From Pseudarthrobacter chlorophenolicus A6 (lineage in GTDB: Bacteria > Actinomycetota > Actinomycetes > Actinomycetales > Micrococcaceae): a stretch of 64,000 nucleotides of DNA. The translations under genes were made by a program, and so were the position numbers. Numbering within the stretch: the stretch's first letter is position 1; every line of letters starts with the position of its first letter. This document shows, in pieces, positions 17,796 through 26,116 of this stretch. The notes under the pieces are model-generated. The model was not told the origin of the DNA. It did not search any database and saw only the letters and a list, made by a program, of their open reading frames with translations. Location of the stretch: positions 94,476 to 158,475 of the forward strand of contig NC_011881.1 in NCBI RefSeq assembly GCF_000022025.1, read 5' to 3'.

Positions 17796-18074
17796 CTACT
17801 CGGCCGAGTCTAGCCCCAGTTCCGAGACCAAATCTGCAAGTGGCATCGAACGGTTGGTCGCGATGCGATGGGTAACCTCGGCCCTCATGCGAATCTCGTC
17901 AATTTGAGGCAATAGTTGTTCATACATTTCAATGGGGATAAGCGCGGCCTCTGGCTTACGGTGTCCACCGATCAACGCTGGCTCGGCCAACACTCCCTCT
18001 TCCCGGAAGGCCCGAAGGTGCCCCGGGAGCCCTGACCTAGCCTGGGTAACAGTTTCGACGCTGGCGATTGTCAT
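17796..18074 (-). CDS. Phd/YefM-like antitoxin candidate
   Basis: A 92-aa protein. LPGHLRAFREEGVLAEPALI followed by GGHRKPEAALIPIEMYEQLL near residues 35-54 matches the Phd/YefM core. The acidic C-terminus (ADLVSELGLDSAE) is the likely toxin-binding tail. It should bind the promoter upstream of itself, where an 11-bp inverted repeat lies at 18103-18136. It is transcribed first, then the toxin. Confidence 0.75.
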   Translation of the reverse strand: MTIASVETVTQARSGLPGHLRAFREEGVLAEPALIGGHRKPEAALIPIEMYEQLLPQIDEIRMRAEVTHRIATNRSMPLADLVSELGLDSAE

Positions 18075-18102
18075 GTGCCTATGCTAGCAATGCGACCTCC
18101 TT

Positions 18103-18136
18103 CCTGTCCAGAATCATGTACATGTTTCTGGACAGG
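18103..18136. promoter_or_regulatory. Inverted repeat upstream of the toxin-antitoxin pair
   Basis: Perfect arms CCTGTCCAGAA (18103-18113) and TTCTGGACAGG (18126-18136) enclose a 12-base spacer that itself contains the palindrome CATGTACATG. It lies about 30 bases upstream of the antitoxin start, where autoregulatory operators of such pairs are found. The TGTCCAGA/TCTGGACA half-sites recur at the nuclease gene near 51 kb. Confidence 0.55.
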
Positions 18137-18257
18137 CTTTGGCCGAACGCCAAGCGTTTTCATGTGCCGCAGCGGGCGCCTGCTGCCTTGCTCGGCTCGC
18201 CGTCGAGGCGACAAACCCAACCAAAATATTCCGGAGAATTTCAGCATTTGAAACTAT

Positions 18258-18273
18258 CCCCGAATATTCGGGG
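18258..18273. promoter_or_regulatory. Perfect 16-bp palindrome
   Basis: CCCCGAATATTCGGGG lies in the 237-bp region between the antitoxin start and the DUF4193 stop. A second AATATTCCGGAGAATT-like dyad lies about 20 bases upstream (from 18225). It might be an operator or a short terminator for the DUF4193 transcript; no T-run follows on the minus strand. Confidence 0.35.
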
Positions 18274-18311
18274 GCTTGGCGCACAGCCGGCCCTTGCCGC
18301 GGGGGAGGTTG

Positions 18312-18614
18312 TCAGGCTTCGCATTCCTTGCAGTAGGAATGGCCGTTGCTTTCGCGTGCGAGTTGGGTCCGGTGCCGGACCAGGAAGCACGATGAGCAGG
18401 TGAATTCGTCCTTGCCCTGCGGGATGACCTGGACGATGAGCTCTTCCGAGACGATTTCGCCGCCGGGGGTCAGCCCTCCGTCGAGAGCTTCGGATTCGTC
18501 CAGTTCGGTGACGACGCTGCGTGCATCTGGGGCGTTGGCAGACTTCAGTGCCTCCAGCGAGCGTTCTTGGGATTCTTTGACGTCGGAGCGGACTTCATCG
18601 TAATCGGTAGCCAC
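18312..18614 (-). CDS. DUF4193-domain protein
   Basis: A 100-aa protein of the actinobacterial DUF4193 family. It starts MATDYDEVR, has an acidic middle (LDESEALDGG) and ends in a four-cysteine zinc-ribbon-like motif: FTCSSCFLVRH followed by HSYCKECEA. Family members are almost confined to Actinobacteria and are of unknown function, possibly binding a zinc ion and RNA polymerase or the ribosome. It is usually chromosomal and single-copy, so its presence in an accessory region is slightly unusual. Confidence 0.88.
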   Translation of the reverse strand: MATDYDEVRSDVKESQERSLEALKSANAPDARSVVTELDESEALDGGLTPGGEIVSEELIVQVIPQGKDEFTCSSCFLVRHRTQLARESNGHSYCKECEA

Positions 18615-18892
18615 AGTAGGCGGTTCTCATTTCTTTGCTTGCCGGTTCTTTCCTGACCGAGGGAGCAACGTCCACGGTCTTGGAGTTGTTCCAGCTCAGA
18701 GGCCTGCCCCCCCTCTCCTGCGCCAGGATCAACCGGCGGTTGCTGACTTCCGCTTATGCCGCTGAACATCAGGAGGATGAGGCCATGGCGCTCACCAGGT
18801 CCCGGACAGCACTGTGAGCGTAAGGGGATGTCTTGACGTTCTTCTTGCGTACCCTGACACTCGTTCTCAGGCATCGAGGGTTGGAGGCCGCC

Positions 18893-19459
18893 GTGAATGG
18901 TCAGCGAATCGGCTACGTTCGGGTGAGCACACTCGACCAGAACGAAAAGCGCCAGCTTGAAGGTCAGGCTCTGGACCGGGTATTCACCGACAAGGCCTCC
19001 GGCCGGGACACAGCACGACCGCAGCTCGCGGAGCTGTTGCGGTTCGCCCGCGAGGGCGACACGGTGATTGTGCACAGCATGGACCGGCTCGCCCGTAACC
19101 TGGATGACCTCCGCGCCCTTGTCCAGGGCCTCACCCGACGCGGGGTGCGGGTGAAGTTCCTCAAAGAGCAGCTCGTATTTACGGGTGAGGACTCCCCCAT
19201 GGCCAACCTCATGCTCTCCGTCATGGGTGCTTTCGCTGAATTCGAGCGGTCCCTCATTAGGGAACGCCAGCGCGAGGGCATCACTCTGGCCCAGCAGCGT
19301 GGCGCCTACAAGGGACGGAAGAAGACCCTGACCCCGGAACGGGCGGCCGAGCTGGTCCAGCGAGCCGGCAGCGGGATCCCCAAAGTCATCCTCGCCCGTG
19401 ACTACGGAATCAGCAGGGAAACCGTCTACCAATACCTCCGGCAAGCCAGACTGGAGTAG
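18893..19459 (+). CDS. Serine recombinase (resolvase/invertase family)
   Basis: A 188-aa small serine recombinase. GYVRVSTLDQN at residues 5-15 holds the catalytic Ser. DRLARNLDDLR and MLSVMGAFAEFERSLIRERQREG are the standard catalytic-core and E-helix motifs, and a C-terminal helix-turn-helix (SGIPKVILARDYGISRETVYQYLRQA) follows. The start is a GTG at 18893 with GGAGG seven bases upstream; the frame is open for 20 further codons. It may resolve cointegrates or multimers of this replicon, or be the relic of a Tn3-type transposon. No transposase lies nearby. Confidence 0.9.
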   Translation: MNGQRIGYVRVSTLDQNEKRQLEGQALDRVFTDKASGRDTARPQLAELLRFAREGDTVIVHSMDRLARNLDDLRALVQGLTRRGVRVKFLKEQLVFTGEDSPMANLMLSVMGAFAEFERSLIRERQREGITLAQQRGAYKGRKKTLTPERAAELVQRAGSGIPKVILARDYGISRETVYQYLRQARLE

Positions 19460-19861
19460 ACGCCGCCTCCCAGGGGAAATCTTGCCAGAGTCGGCAAGCA
19501 AAGAATCCGGGTCCCGCAACTGTTCACAGCCAACCTCAAGGTTCACCGGGCAGGGTTGTTCTTGGAACTTCGGCCAACCGCTATTTGGTCGAAGTTTCGC
19601 CAATTTCGCGGGTTTCCCGGCCAGCCACCGGACGTTTCATCTCTGTGCTGGCATCCGAGGCGCCACCCTGTGTGACCGGACCCGGCAGCCCCCACCAGCT
19701 CTGCCTCAGGCCAAGGCCACGGGTTGCACCCTGCTCGCCAGCCCGCCTCCTCCAGCTTATGGAGCGTTCGTGATCGGCGTTTCGATCCAACCGCCTCCCT
19801 GCGACCCCGCACCCATTGCCTTGTGGCGATCCTGCCGCCACGCCAAGGTTCGCGATTCTTT
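19460..19861. other. Intergenic stretch between resolvase and the four-gene operon
   Basis: About 400 bases with no convincing gene. An imperfect dyad CTTCGGCCAA and TTTGGTCGAAG lies near 19565-19595. It may include a recombination site for the resolvase, but none could be recognised with confidence. Confidence 0.45.
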
Positions 19862-19893
19862 ACCTAAGATTAGGTTGTGTATCATGAACCTAA
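19862..19893. promoter_or_regulatory. Operator-like triple half-site before the candidate defence operon
   Basis: ACCTAA, GA, TTAGGT forms a palindrome at 19862-19875, and a third half-site AACCTAA at 19887-19893 is in inverted orientation to the TTAGGTT at 19870-19876. The cluster lies 15-46 bases upstream of the GTG start of the first gene, and thus over the expected promoter. The second gene of the operon has an XRE helix-turn-helix and is the obvious binding partner. An ATG inside the cluster opens a six-codon frame ending just before the first gene, possibly a leader peptide. Confidence 0.5.
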
Positions 19894-19907
19894 CGAAAGG
19901 GTGAGAC

Positions 19908-20531
19908 GTGCTATTCGACTACGCCAAAGAGAGTGTTGCTCGTCACAAGTTGGCTGACCTTGGGCTGACGGTGGAGCAAATTCATGACACGTTGCTGTAC
20001 GGAGCTGCGGAAAAGTCCACGTACACAGAACTCGATGCTCCGGGAGCTGGAGAATACGCTCGATGGTCGCGGCACGTTCGCCGCATGAGCGAAACTCTCG
20101 CGCAGCAAGGCTGGGAGAGAATCAATCCGGATCATCAACCTACGATCGTTCACCCAAGCTTCGAGCACGCCCTTGTTATCACAGGGGGAAACAGTGCAAC
20201 TGGATTGGCTTATGCAACGCCCACGAACAAGAACCCCAAGGGCCGCAGCATCCGCAATGCCGTGATGGGTAACAAGGAATCGGTCTTGTTCCGACCCCAG
20301 GATGTCCAGCCTGTGTTGGGCGGTCTCCGCCAGACTTGGGTCCTTCTCACATATGTCGCCGACGATGGGCGGATCCGAGCTGAGGTCAGCCTCCCGGGTG
20401 ACATGGTCGGAGAGCAAATCACACACTGGATCCACCGCATCCTTCTCCCCGAAATCGATCCGAACGCTGGTCTGGCCCTGGGAAGTGAGGAAGAACCACC
20501 AAGCTACGACTTCGAAGTTCTTCGGAAATGA
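19908..20531 (+). CDS. Unknown protein, first gene of the candidate defence operon
   Basis: A 207-aa protein with no recognised domain, signal peptide or membrane segment. The N-terminal third is helical (YAKESVARHKLADLGLTVEQIHDTLL). The middle (residues 85-170) alternates strands and Gly/Asn-rich turns and looks like a beta-rich fold. The C-terminus is acidic. The start is a GTG with GAAAGG eight bases upstream. The stop overlaps the next ATG by four bases, so it is translationally coupled to the metalloprotease gene. It could be the protease's substrate or a sensor; both are guesses. Confidence 0.8.
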   Translation: MLFDYAKESVARHKLADLGLTVEQIHDTLLYGAAEKSTYTELDAPGAGEYARWSRHVRRMSETLAQQGWERINPDHQPTIVHPSFEHALVITGGNSATGLAYATPTNKNPKGRSIRNAVMGNKESVLFRPQDVQPVLGGLRQTWVLLTYVADDGRIRAEVSLPGDMVGEQITHWIHRILLPEIDPNAGLALGSEEEPPSYDFEVLRK

Positions 20532-21646
20532 GCCTCGAAAACAGGCCGCCGTTTGTTTCCGCTCGCCTTACTCACGCACGCAGGCGGCGGGGGATGACAA
20601 TCACAGCGCTTAGTACTGCAAGTGGAGTCAGCACTAAGAGTATTTCCGACTTCGAGAACGGAAAAAAGGAGCCTGCCCCCGAGACGCTACGGCGATTAGG
20701 TCATGTCTTAGGCGTGCCACTCGAGCATTTCGCGCGCCCTGGCATCGAAGAAGTCCCCGTAGCTTCCGTCAGCTTCCGCGCGCCAAGCAAGATGACTGCC
20801 AGGAATAGAGACATGGCTCTTACAGTCTCTGGCCATGCGATAGAGCTCCGAGCGTGGATTGACTCTCACTACGATACTCCCCCCGCAGATGTCCCAACCT
20901 TGCATAAATTCACTGGGGCACCCGATGCGTCCGCTGCTGCGGAGATCCTTCGAGCCAAGTGGGGATTAGGACAGGCTCCGCTAGGAAATATGATTCACCT
21001 CCTGGAGCTCCATGGTGTCGCCGTGTTTTCAGCCAAGGCGGACAAGGGAGAAATGGACGCCTTTTCATTCCGGGATTCGGGCACTCCTTACGTACTTCTT
21101 AGTACAAAGAAGTCCGCCGAACGGGGAAGGTTTGACGCCGCTCACGAATTGGGCCACTTAGTTCTCCACGCGGAATCAGTTAAACCATCCGGCGTGGAGG
21201 CTGAACGCGAGGCGGACAGTTTCGCTTCGGCTTTCCTAATGCCGGAGGCGGATGTCCGGGCGCAAGTTCGGCTTAATCCTTCGCTAGATGAGATTCTGCG
21301 TAAGAAAAAACGATGGAACGTTTCGGCAATGGCATTGGCCTACCGCCTCCACGACCTTGGCTTGCTCAGCGACTGGCTCTACCACACGACCTGCGTCAAC
21401 CTGTCTCGGATGGGATATCGGTCTGGAGAACCTAACGGCATAAATCGAGAATCGTCTCGACTGCTAACTCAGGTAGTGAACGACCTATGGAACAGACCGG
21501 GTGGCTTCGAACAGCTGTGCAACGACCTAGCCGTCAGTGCCGAGGATGTAAATGATCTCATCTTCAAGCTGGCTCCGGTCGGGCTGAGGGGGTCGGCACA
21601 ATCTTCCCCTCCTCTCCGGCCAAACCTCAGGGTAGTAGCGGGGTAA
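20528..21646 (+). CDS. XRE helix-turn-helix plus ImmA/IrrE metalloprotease
   Basis: A 372-aa two-domain protein. Residues about 14-68 form a Cro/C1 helix-turn-helix (SGVSTKSISDFENGKKEP is the recognition region). Residues about 125-250 are an ImmA/IrrE zinc protease with HELGH at 206-210 and the downstream ligand region EREADSFASAFLMPE. A further helical region of about 110 residues follows. Such proteins sense a signal and cleave a repressor, or act as the regulator of toxin, phage or mobile-element functions. Here it is fused to its own DNA-binding domain and coupled on both sides to unknown genes and a nuclease-like gene. Confidence 0.9.
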   Translation: MSLENRPPFVSARLTHARRRRGMTITALSTASGVSTKSISDFENGKKEPAPETLRRLGHVLGVPLEHFARPGIEEVPVASVSFRAPSKMTARNRDMALTVSGHAIELRAWIDSHYDTPPADVPTLHKFTGAPDASAAAEILRAKWGLGQAPLGNMIHLLELHGVAVFSAKADKGEMDAFSFRDSGTPYVLLSTKKSAERGRFDAAHELGHLVLHAESVKPSGVEAEREADSFASAFLMPEADVRAQVRLNPSLDEILRKKKRWNVSAMALAYRLHDLGLLSDWLYHTTCVNLSRMGYRSGEPNGINRESSRLLTQVVNDLWNRPGGFEQLCNDLAVSAEDVNDLIFKLAPVGLRGSAQSSPPLRPNLRVVAG

Positions 21647-21682
21647 AAATTTCTAGTCGCTGTGGGATTGAAGGGTTTGAGC

Positions 21683-22984
21683 ATGCAGGGTGATGACATC
21701 AAGAGGCTTGGTCGCGCCGTAGTCTTTGTACATCAACACGACCAGAAGATTGCGGATCACCATGTCAGGGCTGAAATAGAGGTTCTCCTGCTCACGGGGA
21801 AAGCTATGGACTTCGCGGCCCGACTCAAGGGCCATCAGGCGATCTTCCCACTGACGCACGAACTAGTTCAACAATATGCGAAGTTCGCAGGCCTAGGTTT
21901 CCTAGAGCTCTCAAATACCGTACTTCCTGCACTAAAGCGTGCCGGTCTCATCGACTACTCTCTCTCCGACCAGGGGCGGATAGTCGGGTTAGATGAATAT
22001 ATTGGGGTTTCAGCGACCGTAACTGAGCAGACGGTCCAGCTTCTGAACGTCTTGATGCCGCAGCGCTCCGACCTGGCGTTTTTGCATTCTGTCGAAGTGG
22101 CTGCCATCGCACCGCTTGCAGAGTCGGACCATCTGCAGGAGGTCGTTAGCCGTGGGTTCGGCGAGGCGGAGGCGGCCAGTGCCCTGACCCTAGCTAAGGC
22201 CGTGGGGCTAAATCTCACAGTCCCTTCGGCAGAGCTGAATGAGCGCGTCGTTTATAGCCCTTACGTCTGGGGCACCCGCCAGCTTTCCCTTGCGAAGTTC
22301 CTGCGCGAGCTGCCCCCAAACGAGAGGGACGCCCTTCTCGGAATGAGCGAGCAGGTCCTTGCCACTCCTGGCATTCACATGTCAAAGCTAGTAGCCACGC
22401 CGGCAGTTATTCGAAGTGCGCGAAACGCTGGACTCATCCAGGCTGCGAACGTTCAATCCTCCACCGGCAATGGTTCGACCTACGTCTTCTCCCCCTTGCT
22501 GGAAGCCGAAGACAATTTGTGCACCACCACAGAAGCATTCCATCTCAGGAAGCTCTTCGTCGCACACATTCTTTTCGGGCATGAACGTGCTATAGCAGGT
22601 GGTGGAATCATCCACAGCCCCACGGTGCTTGTAAACGCGCTCCTAAGGCGGGGCGTAGTGGGACCGGCGACGAATATCGGCACCGATTACTACCTTCTGG
22701 AAGCCGCCGGAGTTGTTGCAGTCGAACCAGACGCAGGCAGGGCTTACCTCCGCCTAGTTAAGCCTGAAATCGCTGAAGCGGGGCTGGATTGGATCCGACG
22801 GATCACAGACTCCGCGGGAACAGGTGAGCTGACGTTGAATCAGCGTCCCGCCAGCTTTCAAAAGCCGGAAGATATGCGGACTGAGGAAACGACAGGCGCT
22901 GCTAATGAATTGATGGTTGCGTCAATAAACGAGCTTCGGAAGGAGATGCAGCGTGCAGCACGCCGCGACGATCCCTGGTCTTGA
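21683..22984 (+). CDS. Unknown protein, third gene of the candidate defence operon
   Basis: About 433 aa, soluble, mostly helical, with no recognised domain. Two stretches look like winged-helix units: residues about 45-85 (FPLTHELVQQYAKFAGL onward) and about 285-345 (HLRKLFVAHILFGHERA to the YYLLEAAGVVAVE strands). The C-terminus ends in a charged helix (NELMVASINELRKEMQRAARRD). Start set at the ATG at 21683 because GAAGG precedes it; a GTG at 21662 is possible. It overlaps the next gene by 32 bases. It may be an adaptor or DNA-binding partner of the nuclease-like protein. Confidence 0.78.
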   Translation: MQGDDIKRLGRAVVFVHQHDQKIADHHVRAEIEVLLLTGKAMDFAARLKGHQAIFPLTHELVQQYAKFAGLGFLELSNTVLPALKRAGLIDYSLSDQGRIVGLDEYIGVSATVTEQTVQLLNVLMPQRSDLAFLHSVEVAAIAPLAESDHLQEVVSRGFGEAEAASALTLAKAVGLNLTVPSAELNERVVYSPYVWGTRQLSLAKFLRELPPNERDALLGMSEQVLATPGIHMSKLVATPAVIRSARNAGLIQAANVQSSTGNGSTYVFSPLLEAEDNLCTTTEAFHLRKLFVAHILFGHERAIAGGGIIHSPTVLVNALLRRGVVGPATNIGTDYYLLEAAGVVAVEPDAGRAYLRLVKPEIAEAGLDWIRRITDSAGTGELTLNQRPASFQKPEDMRTEETTGAANELMVASINELRKEMQRAARRDDPWS

Positions 22985-24173
22985 TCCCGGGGCAAAAGCA
23001 GAAGTTCGGGTCGCTCAGGCTTGGTTCTGGGACGGCTACTTTGTACGCAGGGGTGTGGACCTGACGCACAAATTCGGTAGCGATTCGGCAACAATAACGG
23101 ACCTTGACGTACTTGCGGTCTCTCTGGACGCTGCCCTTCGTGCTCATAAACATATCGGCGAAGTAAAAACCGGAAAGTCCAACAACACTCCTCGGCCGTT
23201 GGACCGTGCGCTTTGGCTACGAGGTGTCCGCGAGCTCATCGGAGCGGAAAGCGGCGAGATCACAACTGCTTTCCGAACTTCAGTTGGCGTAAGGGATGCC
23301 TGTCGGCGCCTCGGAGTTTCGGTCCAGCACATGGACGACCTCGCCGCACGTGAACAGCGGCTAGGGATAGCTGACCTTGCTGACATCGGGTCTAATGGCG
23401 AGACCGTCGCGCTTTTGAAAAAGGACGTACTCGCTTTCGCTAAGCAGGAGCCTACTCTCGAACGTGCTTACTGGTTCTTAACTTCAGAAGTTTGGTTCCT
23501 TGGGCCCTTTGACGCTCTGAAACGCACCTTGGGGCTCATCCGTGAGCTCGGTAAGAGCTGGCCTGACGAGTCACATGCTCAGGAAGCCAGGGCCGCTAGA
23601 TGGTTTTTTGCTGAAGGCATCGCCCTGATCACCCTTAACCTTGCTGTCATCGCGGGACAAGCTAACACGATGGACAGCGTGGGGTTCCGTGCCATTGCTG
23701 CGGATAGGCTCTCCTCGGGTGACGTGCCCTCCTATGCCGTCCGGAAACTTTCTGAACGATTTGATGAGTATCTCGGCAAGATTCTAAATTCCTTAGATGC
23801 ACCGGCAGATATCAGGGCAACCGCGTCCGGGGCTTTCCTACCTACAGAACCTGGATATGCCGAACCGTTAGTCGAGTTGATACAACGGCTCTCTTCGGAA
23901 GCGTCTCTGACTGCTCTCCTGCCCAGGCAGTTGGACGTGATTCTCTTCGAAAGGCTCGTTCGTAGGCGTGAACTGAACCCGGAAATTAGTCGTCGGCTAG
24001 GAATCGGTCGCGATACCGAACGACTGATGAGGCTAATCGGGGCTTTTCTTCGCGGGCAATTCGCCCTACCAAGTGTCGTGGAGAAAGTACTCACATCGCC
24101 CCTGTCCGAGGGCCATCTCACTGGTGAGTCTAAGGGGAGCCAAATTGCGCTCTTTGACGAAGTCGACTTATAG
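22953..24173 (+). CDS. Putative PD-(D/E)xK nuclease, last gene of the candidate defence operon
   Basis: A 406-aa protein starting at a GTG with AAGGAG eight bases upstream, inside the preceding gene. The N-terminal 80 residues look like a restriction-endonuclease fold: a helix with Glu17, strand GYFVRRGVDLTH, then TDLDVLAV with Asp50 and Asp52, and GEVKTGK with Glu70 and Lys72. That is the order D, then ExK, of the PD-(D/E)xK active site. The remaining 320 residues are helical with no known family. The motif call is by eye. If right, the protein could cut DNA and be the effector of the operon. Confidence 0.75.
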   Translation: MQHAATIPGLDPGAKAEVRVAQAWFWDGYFVRRGVDLTHKFGSDSATITDLDVLAVSLDAALRAHKHIGEVKTGKSNNTPRPLDRALWLRGVRELIGAESGEITTAFRTSVGVRDACRRLGVSVQHMDDLAAREQRLGIADLADIGSNGETVALLKKDVLAFAKQEPTLERAYWFLTSEVWFLGPFDALKRTLGLIRELGKSWPDESHAQEARAARWFFAEGIALITLNLAVIAGQANTMDSVGFRAIAADRLSSGDVPSYAVRKLSERFDEYLGKILNSLDAPADIRATASGAFLPTEPGYAEPLVELIQRLSSEASLTALLPRQLDVILFERLVRRRELNPEISRRLGIGRDTERLMRLIGAFLRGQFALPSVVEKVLTSPLSEGHLTGESKGSQIALFDEVDL

Positions 24174-24323
24174 GTTCACAAGGGGGGCGAGCGCTGGTTG
24201 CAGCTGCACCGAGACGGGCGCTTCCGCAAGGCCATTGTGAAAGAAGAACGTAGCCTGGCCGCTCCCTCTTTTTGGTCTGGGCTGCAGGGGAGGGCCTCGT
24301 CCACTCCCCCAGATTGACGAAAG

Positions 24324-24342
24324 GTCCATTATCGGCGCTTGA
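24324..24342 (+). repeat. Direct repeat, left copy
   Basis: GTCCATTATCGGCGCTTGA. An 18-of-19 match in the same orientation lies at 25923-25941, so the two copies bracket a 1.6-kb segment with the nucleotidyltransferase and pRiA4b-like genes. Possible recombination or attachment sites. Confidence 0.55.
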
Positions 24343-24377
24343 GAATGGCCGGGGGAGAGGCTTGAAAAGGAGCCGTT

Positions 24378-25064
24378 TCACCGGCCGATGAGGGTCCGGT
24401 CTGCCGGCGGCGGGACAGCGTCCGGGTCCGCATCGATGCTGTAGATGGTCTCGGACCGATTGGTGAGCCTGGTGATGTCCTCGGTTGTGATGTTGATGAA
24501 CGCCGATCGGTTCTTCAGGTGCTGGACGAGTTCGGTATATGGCCATAGCAGCCGGTCCACATACGTACTGAAGGACCGCCCGCTGGCCCTGGCGTAGTCC
24601 GCCACGAGCTTGGGGTCGGTGATCCTTCTGCCGTACGTGAGCTCGATGTCGACGTCGCCCAGCGGGTCGATCTGAGGGTCGAGATAACTGCCGAAGACCC
24701 TAAGCGCGTCGACAAACAGGGGCTTACCTTGGTCGGCGTTGTAGGCGTGTGCACGCTTCAGCAGTTCAGAAACCAGCCGGTCGGCGGTCTTTCGGCTGAT
24801 CGGTTTCCCGAAGCTTGCCATCGCCAGAGCGTTGCCCTGAATGGTGGTATCCCACCAGACGTCCCCGGCGGCATCGGTCTCGACCGTCTCCATGTATCCG
24901 GCAGCTTCCAGTTCGGCCAGCACCGTCCCGGGTTCATGCCCGGTGCCGTCGAGGAGGTCTGCCACACCCACGACGGTCATTTCCCTGCCCCTGAACCGGC
25001 GGACGATCGCACGGGCCAACTCCGCCGGCAGCCCGGCGATGACATCCGATTTCGCTACCCTCAC
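24378..25064 (-). CDS. Nucleotidyltransferase-domain protein with N-terminal winged helix
   Basis: A 228-aa protein. Residues about 10-90 resemble a winged helix (AELARAIVRRFRGREMTVVGVADLL onward). Residues 120-145 carry the polymerase-beta-type nucleotidyltransferase motif: FGSYLD at 124-129, then GDVDIEL at 136-142 with the two metal-binding Asp residues. The family adds nucleotides to small molecules, RNA or proteins; several act as toxins or antitoxins in MNT/HEPN systems. No HEPN gene is adjacent. It is bracketed by direct repeats together with a pRiA4b ORF-3-like gene. Confidence 0.8.
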   Translation of the reverse strand: MRVAKSDVIAGLPAELARAIVRRFRGREMTVVGVADLLDGTGHEPGTVLAELEAAGYMETVETDAAGDVWWDTTIQGNALAMASFGKPISRKTADRLVSELLKRAHAYNADQGKPLFVDALRVFGSYLDPQIDPLGDVDIELTYGRRITDPKLVADYARASGRSFSTYVDRLLWPYTELVQHLKNRSAFINITTEDITRLTNRSETIYSIDADPDAVPPPADRTLIGR

Positions 25065-25188
25065 CTCACCAGCCTACGGGTGAACTACCTCGGCTTCCCG
25101 AGGTGCCAGCTCTCTGGGACACCGGATCGGACGTCCAACGGAGACTCCCGGGAAGGTATCGCGCTGGCATCATGGTGGCCTTTTCGCG

Positions 25189-25851
25189 CTAGTTGCGCGC
25201 GTGAGCCTGCGCAGCCAGCGCGTGATTCACGGACTCGACGTCCCAAAACGCTGGGTCAAAGGGTTCGTCTGAGTCAGTGATCTCTGCGACCCATTCGACG
25301 CTCTCTGCGTGGTCTGGATGGGCCGGATCGGCAAGGGCCTCGAGGAGTTCTTCGTACCCTGGGAATCCTCCGGAGTCTTCCAGTGGGCCCCGGCGGGTAC
25401 CGTCAAGTACCCGGGCCGGTGAAGTGCCCTCACTCCAGGTGCGCTGTGAAACCAGCTCAAGCCGATGCAGCCAACTATCGCCGAAATCGTACTCGTAGAA
25501 GGCCGCGCCACCGCCAAGCGCCAGCAGTTGGGCAAGGGCTAGGTCTTCCTCTGGCCTGTCATCCGTCTCCACGCACTCTTGCCGGGGAAGCCATTGCAGC
25601 GTCTCCGGCATCTGACCATCCACCGTCCGCAACGGTGCGAAGGGGTCGTCGGCTGTGAACCTGTGCAGGTGCATGTCCTCCCAGCCAAAGGCAGTTTGCA
25701 GGGTCTGGTGGACACGGTCCAGAGTCAACGAGCCACGGACTTCCAGTTGGCGCCATATTTTGGGGTCACTGTCGACCAGCTCGACACGAACCTCGAGCAT
25801 CGACTCTGGTTTCCCGCCCATTGCGGCAGAATCGTTCTCCATGCAGGCCAT
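25189..25851 (-). CDS. Plasmid pRiA4b ORF-3-like protein (short form)
   Basis: A 220-aa protein of the pRiA4b ORF-3 family (also called IS1096 TnpR-like), about the usual length for a single domain. Family blocks are VELVDSDPKIWRQLEV, SLTLDRVHQTLQTAFGWEDMHLHRF, FYEYDFGDSWLHRLEL and the GPLEDSGGFPGYEELLEAL box. ATG at 25851 was taken, with another at 25842; longer open sequence upstream does not look coding. It is widespread on plasmids and near transposons, of unknown function. It is related to the N-terminal half of the protein at 48884. Confidence 0.85.
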   Translation of the reverse strand: MACMENDSAAMGGKPESMLEVRVELVDSDPKIWRQLEVRGSLTLDRVHQTLQTAFGWEDMHLHRFTADDPFAPLRTVDGQMPETLQWLPRQECVETDDRPEEDLALAQLLALGGGAAFYEYDFGDSWLHRLELVSQRTWSEGTSPARVLDGTRRGPLEDSGGFPGYEELLEALADPAHPDHAESVEWVAEITDSDEPFDPAFWDVESVNHALAAQAHARN

Positions 25852-25922
25852 TCTTGCAGGCCCCACAACTCGCGTCCGAGACCCTGCCACTCCCCTGCCA
25901 TCGATCGTCAGGCTTACAGAAC

Positions 25923-25941
25923 GTCCATTATCGGCGTTTGA
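25923..25941 (+). repeat. Direct repeat, right copy
   Basis: GTCCATTATCGGCGTTTGA, one mismatch to the copy at 24324-24342, same orientation, 1.6 kb apart. Confidence 0.55.
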
Positions 25942-26116
25942 AATCCTCGATGAGGGAAGGGCCCGAGATCGCCCTGAGGGCGCCACCGGCCTCGCCCTTA
26001 GCGTCCACGAAAACCAGCGAAGGGCCTGCGTCGGTCTGGCTCTTCGGTAGCTGCGACGGCGGCTGTCGCCGTCGCCCGTGGGTCCGATTCCATCGGCTTT
26101 CGACTTTGCGGGTTGG

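Noticed and set aside
18615..18892. Complete Tn3-type transposon around the resolvase
   Set aside because: No transposase gene and no terminal inverted repeats of the expected length were seen.
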